Origin: Hermodice carunculata
Taxonomy: Eukaryota > Annelida > Polychaeta > Eunicida > Amphinomidae
Direction: 5' to 3'
Assembly: GCA_964020975.1 (NCBI GenBank)
Contig: OZ026626.1
Span: forward strand, 10,979,060-11,043,059
Length of the DNA: 64,000 nt
Within the stretch, counting starts at the first letter, position 1; every line of letters starts with the position of its first letter. The notes beneath the pieces were generated by a model. It searched no databases, was not told the origin of the DNA, and saw only the letters and a program-made list of their open reading frames with translations. The translations under genes were made by a program, and so were the position numbers. Positions 11,599 through 23,500 of the stretch are shown here, piece after piece.

Positions 11599-14500
11599 GT
11601 AGGTTGTGTAATATACTATTGGTACTGGATCAACAGGTAGGTTGTGTAATATACTATTGGTACTGGATCAAGAGGAAGACTGCACGATATGCTTTTACTC
11701 TCTTGCATGATGTACCTTTAATATAACATCAATTGGTAGATCACGATATACTTTGTACCAGATCAACAGGTGGATCACACTGTATACATGTAGGTATTGG
11801 ATCCGTATTATATGATTATCTGATAACAAGACTTGCATATTTAATATTTTTGTGTGCTGTGTTTTGCTACTAATTTTTAAGCTCATACAAATACCTTCTT
11901 TCAAATACCTTCTTTTCTTCCTTCTTCAGAGCAGCTAGTTGTATAAAAAGATTTATTAAATAGAAACAAGTAGACACATGGCAACATAATACGTGGTGTG
12001 ACATCATGTATTGTTTAAACAGGTAGACACAACATGATACAAGGAGTGGCATTGCTTATTGTGGAAACAAGTAGGCACAACACAACACAACATGATACAT
12101 GGAATGACATTGTTTATTGTGGAAACTGGACATAGCACGACATGATACATGAATTGACATTGTTTATTGTGGAAACTGGACATAACACAAGATGATACAT
12201 GAAGTGACATTGTTTATTGTGGAAACTGGACATAACACAAGATGATACATGAAGTGACATTGTTTATTGTGGAAACTAGACATAACACAAGATGATACAT
12301 GAAGTGACATTGTTTATTGTGGAAACTAGACATAACACAACATGATACATGAAGTGACATTGTTTATTGTGGAAACAACACAAGATGATACCTGGAGTGA
12401 CATTGTATCTTGTTACTTACAGAGGCTACAGATACTGATCACTTTGGCCTCGGGTCTGGAGTTTGTGTCCTTTCAGCTGGATGTGGTGCGTATTTTAGTG
12501 TACAATACCTGAGTGATTACATGTAGGATGCCTCAAAATGAAGACTAAACAAAAGTATATCTCCTTCAAAGTCTTTCGTGTGAATACGCTAGTGATTACA
12601 TGTAGGATGCCTTGAAATATATACCAAGCAAGAGTATATCTCATGCAGGGTCTTCACTGGGCACATTGGAATTTAGGATAACTTGCTCCAGCTGCCGTCT
12701 GAGGACCATGACTTTACCAGATTTATCAATTGCATTTTGTGTCCACACTATTATGTAACTTACTATTAATCAGTTTCAGTTGTTTGTCTTACTGAGTAGA
12801 ATCGTGCTGTTTTTTTGCATTTCCTGCATTTTTTAAAATATAAAACTAATTTTCATAAATTCTGCATTCATAACTCAATTCCATGAATGCAGCTGTTGTC
12901 TGTGTTTGTGATGAAATAATGACCAGGCACTGAACCCACATTTTAAATAGGAAAAACAGTTTTGTTGAGAACATTGTGAACAAAAGACCATCAAATGTAC
13001 TGGAACAAATGAGTGAATCTGAAGCTCTGTTCTGTTGATACATCTGCAGCTTTTAGAAATATCCAAAGAGCAAATGTTTCAAAATTAAATATATGTGATC
13101 AATAAACTAATAATTTTCCTAAATAAATACTTGCCAAAGCATGTGAACAGAAAACATTTAATTTGGTAGGTACTGAAGTCCTTTAATTGTTCAAAGGACA
13201 TTTGTCACAGACATGTAATCTTGTGGTGATGTCATCTTATATGGGGAATATAATTTACGATGATTTGTAATAATTTTCAATTTTGTGTGGTAGTTAATTT
13301 AGCATTTCTAACATATGTAGTACAGTGATAACTGGGATATCAACATTCAAGGTGTCATTCATGGACAAGTAGTTAAGACCATTAGGGACACAAATCATTA
13401 ACAAAGAATATAGTGCTCAGCAAATTTGAGGCATTGCCCATGATGATGAGGGACAGTTGACATTTCTGTGATAAAAGCAAATACGAGATGAACTGGACAT
13501 GTTTACAGTAAGATAAGATGTGGCAGGATTCATTTACGTGTAGAATGTAGATGACCCCAGGTTAGCCCATTCACTGCCAAATTTTGGACTGAGTCAACAG
13601 CTTTTCTCGGCATGCATTGGGAGCAATGCGCCCAATGCCTGCTGAGAAATCTTGTCGACTAGGGATATTTTCTCTGTAACTAGAGGCATGCTGGTACTTG
13701 AATGAAAGGTCTTTTAACGAGGAATAAGAATGGGAGATCCTAATGATAATTCAAACTAGTTTCACTTCAGTAGATCGACTTTCGATGTGATTGGCACTGA
13801 AAGAGCTAATTCAGTGCTTTATATATACAGTTGTATATAGCTCCTGGTCAGCCCATTCTCAGTAAGCTCACAAATTGGTTGGGGTCTTGTCCGTTTTATT
13901 ATGCCTGAAAAATGATCAGTTGTGTAAAAGAATGACGTATTTTGCTTTGCAGTGGGTTAATTTTAAACCTTTGGAGACTTGAGTCAGTAACGTTGTTGGG
14001 TACATCCACAATATGCTGAGAAAAGTAATTTGACTAACAGTACTCCATATTATTCTTGATCAGAAAAAAAATAGATGAGGCAGACATTTGCATTAATTTT
14101 TAATTGGAATATGTTTCGTGCTTGCACATCATACATCAGCCCCTCAAGCTTCATACATTGTGTCTGTGGCTTACTGTTCCACACCCATGTATTTTTTCTC
14201 AGCAGATTCAAGTCTGCTTCCTACATGACAAATTTGACTCCACCCCATTTTTTAAAAAAATTTTTTTTAATTTTTATTTTTTTTATGCATAATACATTTA
14301 TGTGAAGTCTTGTGGATAACTGGTACATGACTTAGAGTGTATTGAAGTGCAATACAGTTTATGTTTGTCTTGGTCTACAGTTGTGTCATTTGATTTTGTT
14401 TTAATTGAGAACAGGCAATCATATTCTTGAGTTATTGTTTTATCTCATTTTGCAATGGCTGTTCATGCAGATTATGTCAACAGACACCAAAAATATCAAC

Positions 14501-17500
14501 AAAAATAAGCATGATTGTGTTCAATTTAAAAATAAACACTGGCACCATATGTTATGAAGAAATTTGTCAGATATTTCTGAAAAACACCAGTAATGCAGCA
14601 AGTCCATTTAAATTTTGTTTATTTGCGTTTTTCATTTTTGTTGTATTCTTGGGGGGCTATCAGTCACTAAATAAATAATAATAATAATAAATAATATTCT
14701 GTGCTTGGCTTGTGTCACTGACTGTCATTATGTTCCTTCCAGGACGTGCCATACCTTGACCTTGCCAGCCACATACGAGTGAGGGAGCCAGCACAGAGAG
14801 AGGAGGAGAGTGAGCGAGTGTCACTCTGCAGCATGGACAGTACGCTGTCACAGGTGACTTGACACAACAACAAAATACACACCACGTCCCAGTACACTCT
14901 GAGCATTTCTGTGTAATAAACTACTGAATCATGTACTGTATGAACACATTAATTCTTTCATTGACAGCTGCAACTGAAGCCAAACAGCTCAAAACAAACT
15001 GCTCTGAATTATAATAAGGAGGCTAGATTCATGTTTCTTGTAAAAGAGCTTCCGTTCAAGTACCAGTATGCCTACAAGTACATGGAATAAAATAGTCAAA
15101 GTCAACAGTTTTCACCCTCGCCACATAAAGCGCCAGAGGGTATTTTCCTCCCATACATCATCCATCTGTCCGGACTTGTAGAAGTCTACTCCTTGCATTT
15201 GATACTCTATAACAGTGATTCAATCACTTAACTTATTAATTAGATAATATTCCAGATTTAAAGATATCACAAAAACGATATAGGCCTACTTTCTACTTTT
15301 GCTTATAACTCAGCTGATGAACTAGTCAGAAGAACCAAAATAATGATAGGCCTACAAATTCTCCTTTATCTTTTGCAGAAGCAATAAAATTTGGATTTTG
15401 AGTGGTTGGGCCTGTGCATATTGGAAACACTGTAGCCTGTAATTAGTGAAGAATATTTCAAAGGTTGAGAGGACTGGTTTAAAACCACCAGTTGCCTTTT
15501 GTGGGTGACTGCCTGTCTCAAGTCAGGAGTGAAATTTGTTTGTTCACATTGGTATTGGAAGATGAATGTTGATGCTTTGGTAACTCTGGAATCTCTTTGC
15601 TGTCATTGTTGGGTTTGATATCTATGAATATGGGTCATGTTTTTCTACATAAGTGTATCATAGTAGAGACGTCCATCTGTCTTATCAACATTACCATTAC
15701 ATCTCAAAAAATATTCACCATAACTGTACCAACTTTTGATAGATGCACCTATAACAGACCTGGTTCCTTTTGAAAACCAGCTTTCTCTTCTTATTTTAAA
15801 ACTGTTGGTGAAACTTCTAAAGTATCTATTTCAAGGCCACCTGAGTGGTACACAAGTGTATCAGGTTACCATAATATCTCCAAAAATATTCCCCATAACT
15901 TTACCACATTTGTGTCGCAGAAGAACTTTATGATGGACCAGGTTCCCATTGAAGACCAGTTTCTTTTGATTATTTTAGATCTTTTTATGAAACTTTTAAT
16001 GTACAGTGGTACCTGGTGTATGCAACCACTGCTGTGAGCAGCCTCATTGCTTTTTGTGGTCACAAGGCTCAGACACAGGAGTCAATTTCTTTGTATGGTT
16101 TCCCTGTGGTGACAGGTCACCTGCTGTATGTGGCCGCTCTCTTGGCAGAGGGGTGGCCACATACAGCAGATACCACTGTATTTATTTGAGGGCCATCTGA
16201 GTGGCGTCAACCATGACGATGCTACTGCAATATCTCAAAAAATATTTCCCGCTGCTTCACCAAATTTTTGTCACAGATGCATCTTATGATGGACCAGATT
16301 CCTATTTAAAACCAGTGTCCTCTTTGTCTTTGTAGACTTTTGATGAATCTTTAAACTATTTATTTCAAGGCCATCTGAGTGGCGCACAAGGGGACGACGT
16401 TACTATAATATGTCAACAACGATTCATCATAGCTTCACCAAATTTTTATCAGAGATGCATATTATAATGGACCATGTTCATAATGAAAACCAGCTTCCTC
16501 TTTCAATCTTTAAACTTGTTATGAAACTTCTGAAGTATTTATTCGAAGGCTGTCTGAGTGGCATAGAGATGGGCAACCAGGTTACCCTAATATCTCAAGA
16601 AGGATTCATTACAGCCTCATCAGTTTTTTTGGTGGAGTTACACCGTATTATGGCACCTGCGAAGTCTCAAAGAAAAAAAAAGAGAAAAAATTGGAGAATT
16701 AAGAGGAAAAAGATTGTGGGCGCTGAGTGTGATCCGTTCCCTGAATGCTATTTTCCTCAGCATGCTTTAGGTGCCCAAAGCATGCTTTGGAAAGCTGTTG
16801 ACTGAGTCCACAATTTGCCACTGAAAGAGTTAACCCTTTCCCCCTCAAACCGGCCAAAACCGGCTGGTGGTCAAATGTCGTCTGCTTCAGTGTTTTCAAC
16901 TAATTTCAACAGTTATGAAAAACAATTTGACTGAGAAATGTACATGAGACTTATCAAGACCACATGCCTCAGGTCAACAGCTTTCCTTGGCATGGGTTGG
17001 GCACTTAGTGCCCAACCCATGCCAAGGAAAGCTGTTGACTCAGTCTTAATTCAAGGGGGAAAGGGTTAAGACTCAAGGTCTAGGAAGTAAGGTCCAAAAT
17101 GAGGCATCAAAAGTACACTTCCTGGCAAATATTTTGCTTTGAAAATCTGTGGATTGTTGAAGGTAGTCATGCTGGTCTCATTGGAAATAAATGGAATTAC
17201 TTGCTCAGAAGTAGAGGGTGGTGGGCCACCTACTTAGATTTTTTTTTTTTTTTGGCATGGGTAAGTCATTGAGGATAAGGTGTATGAAGCCATCCTTTGA
17301 TAATTTTTTCAAAGAGTAATTTATAAAGTGTAGGGATGGGACTTTTAAGGTGAACCTTATGATTTTTGATGATGCCTTTTAATGTTCATAATTTAGGGGT
17401 GTGCCTTTTTAAGGATGACGATGTCGTTATGTTTCAGGTCAAATTTTTCATGCATGAAATGATAGATTTGGGGAGTCAGTTGTTAAGCAAATCCAGGTTC

Positions 17501-20500
17501 TCTTTGGGTGCTTATTTCTCTTGATTGCTGTTTGAATGGCATGCTCTATCCGGAGACTTGACACTTAGATAAAATTACAGCAAGCAGGTGACTTAAATCT
17601 TGATCATAATGTGTTTTCAGAATTCCACAGCCACTCCAGATTCCCACCGTAGTTTACCTGACACTGACAGCTGCAGTCAAACCTCTGCTGACCTACAGGG
17701 CTACTTCAGGTCCATTTCACAAGGGGAAGGACACACAGACATCAATGGTGATGTCACAAGGGATGATATTCAGAGTAACCCAGATGACACAGACTTTACT
17801 GATTCAGCTATTGACACAAGCATGGTGTCATTTTCCGAGTCTGAGCAGTCACGTATAACCCGAATATCGAGTATGACCTTTGACACATCACCTGACCTTG
17901 ACATTGGCACAACAAGCCTAGAGGTCATACATGTCAAGTCAAAAGGTCAGAAATCAAAGAAGAAGAGGTTACATAAGAAAAAAATGGACAATGACCTTGG
18001 GAGGTCATCAAGTTCAATGACCCCTAGTCCTGTGACCCCAGAAATGGCAGACAGTGTAATGTTGCCAGGTGGCAGTGGACAGGCAAAACACCAGGAGAGT
18101 TTAAATCCTGCAGATTCCAAAGACGTTAGTGAAAAATCAGAACTGGTAAAAGATTGCAACGATGTAGGTAATTGCTTGGGTGTGTCAGCAGTAAAGACTA
18201 CTGAAGAACTGCCAAGTAGTGGCAAGTCACAAGTAACACACGACTTGTCTTCAAATGTATCCAAGGAGAAGGAATTGGTAGATAATGGCTATGTGTCTGG
18301 TTCTGGAGACACTAGGTCTGCAGATCCTAACAGCTCGTCAGATGCATCAAGTAACCCAGACAAGCTGTGTGAGAAAAATGCCACAGACCCAAATGAACAA
18401 AATACTTACAGTGTTGATGACAGACTGGGTCAGACAAAAGCTGACCCGAGTGGACAAAATCCTTGCAGTATTACTGTCAGTCCAGTTACCTCTAGTATTA
18501 AAAGTACGAATTGTGTTGTTGAAAGTGGAAAGGACACTGATAGCCGGGATGGTGCAGACCTCAGAATGCCTGGCTCAAAGGCTGGGAATAGGCGTGAGAC
18601 AGCAGGGAGGACTGGTAGTCTACAACTTGACAGTAGCCGAGCTGGTCCCAGCAGAGGACCTGCTGAAGACACATTGAACAGTGTGTCCAAAACAAAACAA
18701 AACAGTGAAAAAAGCTTGTCATTGGCCAGTAACTATAGCAACAATGTTGAGGATCATGGAAAAAGGCTGTCTGAGGGTAGTAACCATGGTAACAGTGATA
18801 TAAAGGGCCCCAGAGACATGTTACATCATGGAGAAGTGCAGTAAGTTCTGTGTATTTACCATGGCTTCAGTGGCCTGGGAGCTCCTTTTTTACTTTGACA
18901 GATGTTATATTGCATGAAAAAAAAATAATGGATAAAAGTAAAAGTTAACATTTAGTGTTGTTTACTGGAGTTAATTTCTCCCCAGTACTGAAAGGACAAA
19001 TTGCAATGGTGCTATTATGAAAGATTTGATTCTTAAGTGTTTGTATGTCTAGCATGCCAGTCTGACTTCAGTATCAAGGAAAGATACTAGAAAAGATGAC
19101 ATCAGGCCCAAATTGGAAGAGAGTGATAGAAGACAGAATTTGTAATGCCAGTAAGCTCAGTAAGAGCAATGCATTATTTTTCAGTCATGTGAATGATACT
19201 TAAGGTCTAATATTATTCTTTGTTGTGCCAGTCAACATCAGGTGCATGATGTCACTGCCATGATCATGGAACTTTGTCAGTGCCAATCATGTCTAAAGCT
19301 GATCTACTAAAGTCAAACTAGTCTGAATTATCATTTAGGATCTTGGATTGGAATTCCTCATAGAAAGATCTTTCATTCAAGTACCAGCATACCTTTAGTT
19401 CCAGAGAAAAGCTGTTGACTCAGTTCAAAATTTGGCACTTAAAGAGTTAATGTGTGTAATTTGAACTGGCTGCTTGAGCGTGTCAAAGACGGGATGTCAA
19501 ACATAATGCAGATCTTTATTTGCATCCACATCATTTCAAAAGTGCAGTGGGGTCATAGAATGTATTTCCCTGTGTGACCCATGTGGAGCTAGAATTCCCG
19601 TCAAAATGGAGATATACACTACTGTATTATTTGTCCAGATCCTTAGCAACAGTACAGAGATAGACAGAGTTCAAATGTCAGCTGATGGCTGTTTTCCATA
19701 GCTGTTGTTGTGATGGATTTATAAACACTTGTGAACTTACCAGATTTTGTGACAGAACAAAGTAGGGTGTATGTGTTATGAGATGTAGCACCAAAACATT
19801 TACATGTATGAGTGACCTTGACCTTGTGATCTTTGCTGTAGGCTGGACAACAATGCCAAGTTGGTGCTTATGCTGGAGTTGTTCCAGGACGCAGAGGAAC
19901 AGATAATCAAGGTGAGGCTGATCCCCCTAGTGTGGACGTCCTGGCATTTCATCACAGCTGAGGGGTATTACTGACGATGGTAGCAGTGCTTGCATTAGGA
20001 TTTTTTTCAGGGGGTCACAAGAAAGGAAATTCAGGGGAGAAGACTAGATTTTCACCAGTTTTTACATGTAAATGATCAAGACTTTTGACTCATTAGAATT
20101 TTCTCAGAGAGGGTGTTTTAGGTTTTGAGAGGTTTCAACAAACTTTCAAGGCTTTACATTCAATATTTTTTCCATGAGACGCGAAGAATCTCCAACTCAG
20201 ACCCTTCTGCAAAACTCCTGTTTTTACCAGAAAAACATGCAACGTCCCTATTTCTTTTATGCAAATGCAATCTACACGTCTTGAACAAAAGAAATATGTA
20301 TAGTTTTAGTGGTCCAAATGTAAAAACCAAGGCCAGGGACCACTCTGAAGACCAAAGTCCCATAAGTGAGTAGCTGTACCTGCGCTATCTTAAAAGTTGA
20401 GTATCTTAGCAAAGGGTTAACAGTCAGGTACAGTAAAATACCTTCACAGCACTGAAAAAGTTAATACAGGGTGAACAGTCAGTTACCTTAAACATGCTAA

Positions 20501-23500
20501 AAGTCAGGTACCTTAACAGAGGATAAACAGTCAGGTATCTTGAACATGTTAGAAGTTAACACTCTACTGAACAGTGATCATATGACTGAAGTTTCACTGC
20601 TTATTCAGTGTTCAGCAAGAAAAGAAAAATTGCACAATCTTGTTAGTATATACATTAGTCCAGGCAATGTATACGTGTATAGATATTAAATCATGCCAAG
20701 ACTGGGAAGTTTCTTTGGTTGAAAAATGTTAAGTGACCATAAGAAATGTTATAGGTCTAATTTTACATTTGGAAAATTTCGGAGGATGTTACAACCAGTC
20801 ATTTGGATATGTCTGGTTACAGTTAGGCTGTTAAAAAATGTATAAATTTGATTGGCTGCTGATATTTCTGTTTACAAATGCACAGATTTGATTGGTTATT
20901 GATGCAGATGTTCCAGACAACTCTTGGTCACAGTGAGGGTGATGTACAGCCAATGTATGTCTTACTGACCAATAGGACGCTGTATCTACTGAAGACTAGC
21001 CTGGGTGACACAAAGTACCAGAAAGAGGCCACTGTGCAGTACAGAGAACTGGACTATGTGTCTGTGAGTACCAAGTGTGTGTCAGGTGATGAAACATAGC
21101 ACCAGGACATATGTGAAAATACACAACTGCAGGGACACCTTGTGACAGATCAGTGAACTACATTGCATTACCAAAATTATATACACAGGCTGAGACATTT
21201 TTGTTCCATCCGTTTTGTCACTGGTTGCAAATTAAAGTATTTGAGACACAAAATAATGAATTGCAGTCATTTACTGATCAAAATAAACATGGAGAAATCT
21301 AGACTTTAAAAATCTGTGGCCAAATTTGGAATTATGGGCATAATTAAAAAAGATTTTGTCTTTGCCTTTTAATAATTGAATTAGAACAATTTTAGACATT
21401 TACACATTTCCTAAGCCAAACTAAAAACACATCAGCATTTGACTAATTGGCTAATGTTCAGAGCAGTCCCTGAACAGAGGCAGTGCTGATAAGTTGTGAG
21501 GTAATGTGAAACCATGGCCAATATTTTCATACTTGTACAATTTAGGTATTAATGAATTATAAAATTTTATTTTTTCCTTGATATTATGGTGTAACAAAAG
21601 TTTTTGATTGATATACCATAATTCTCTTGTTGAATTGATCATATTTCAGCTGAGCATCAACTACCAGATAATAAACCTGGTGTGTACAAATCGGCGAAAA
21701 CAGTACTGGCTCACCACTGGGGATGAAGTACTGACAAAGTAAATACACATAGTTTGCTTTTTGTGCATGTAGATGTGCAGTTGTTCTTTTGAGAGACCAC
21801 CCCAAATATAGGTCTACAAGTGCTCACATGAGGCAGATGATTTTTATTTTATGAAGGTCAAAATATTATGGAAAAGATAAGACAGAGGTCATGTTAAGGA
21901 CAGTTGTAAAGGCCAGGTGGTCTCTCATTGGATCGGCTTGTGAACGTCTAGCATATTATGTCTTAACATATTATAGATAGATTTACATACAGGTCTCTCT
22001 TTTGACAGACAAGCTTGGGAAAAGTCTAAAAGTGGTCTTGTAAAACAGGTGGTCTCTCATTGGAGGTAAAATAGCATGGAAAGGTAGACTAAGGGACTGG
22101 TAGAGTGTGGTCTTAAAAGGCAGGGGGTCTGAATGGAGAGGTAACTGAGAGTAGGGACTACTATGTTACATGTACATTGGAGCTATACCACAGAACTACC
22201 GATTTCTAGCCACTTGAAATTTGTGTTTGTCATTTACATGTATTTACATTCAATCAATTTTTTAACATTGCAAGTATAGGAGAGAGCCTGGTGTGTTATA
22301 AGACCATAACACATGAGCCTTGTGTGTTATGGGACCATAACACATAACACGTGTCACGCTCCCCTGGGGTTTTCGGAACTTTACACTTTAACATGCTGGG
22401 CAAATCAGTTTCTGGTCATTTCTCTTAATTCTATGTATTAAATTTCACGCGTCATTATGTTAAGTACAGTTGTAAAGGCCAGGTGGTCTCTCATGGGATC
22501 GGCTTGTAAACATCTGGCATATTATGTCTTTACACACACAAAAACGACCCTCATTTCTTAACTCTTACAGAGCCAATTTAGAGACTGAGTCAACAGCTTT
22601 CCTTGGGGCACTTTCCGCCCATTGCGCGGAAAGTGCCCCAAGGAAAGCTGTTGACCTGGACCAAATTTTTCACTGGGAACATAGGCATGCTGGTACTTGA
22701 ATGAAAGGTCTTTTAATGAGGAATGTGAATCTGGAATCATTACAGTAATCCAGCTTCATCAGCACAGCTTAAGCCGTGACTGGCACTCAAAGGGTTAATT
22801 GTTGTGTCTGTCTTTGAGTTATTGCCAAGTTGCCTGATGTGTCTGGCAGAAAGAGAATATACAGTGGTCCCCCTCGTATGAGGCCCCTCTAACCACAGGC
22901 TATCATTCTTATGCAGAAAGTATGGTATTTCCATTATACTCTCCCCCTATAGAGAGGCCACCCCTCTTATAAGGCCCCTTTTTGGCCGATTTGGGGTGGC
23001 CTTATAAGAGGGGGACCACTGTAGCTGTAATATGAAAAAAAGTTCTAAACGTACATCTTGCTGTGTGTATGTCATTATGTTTATTATAATAATTAGTTAC
23101 TGGCTTTTATTATTTTTTGGCACAGAAAGTACCCTATACAGTAATATGATTCCATAGTGTATAAAGGTAATTATTATCTCTTGTTCTTAATATTTTTTGG
23201 GGTCAGAACTTGAATCTAGCATGCTAATATTTTTTCCTGGAATGTGACATTGTTTGATGTCGTGATTATCAAGTTCCTCCATTCTGACTTCCTCTGCTTG
23301 TATGACAGATGCATCATGGGACACCTTGACAATGCCATACGCCACAGTGAGCTGGACCTTCCGCGACTCAGTGTACTCACTGACGCCACCACACAGAAGA
23401 TAGCCATGCGCAAGTGGGCTGCTGGTGAATGTCGAACAGAGGTGGGTCAGATGTCCAAATATTATGGAAGTAGTTTCAACCTAGTAGGGAGCGGAGCATT

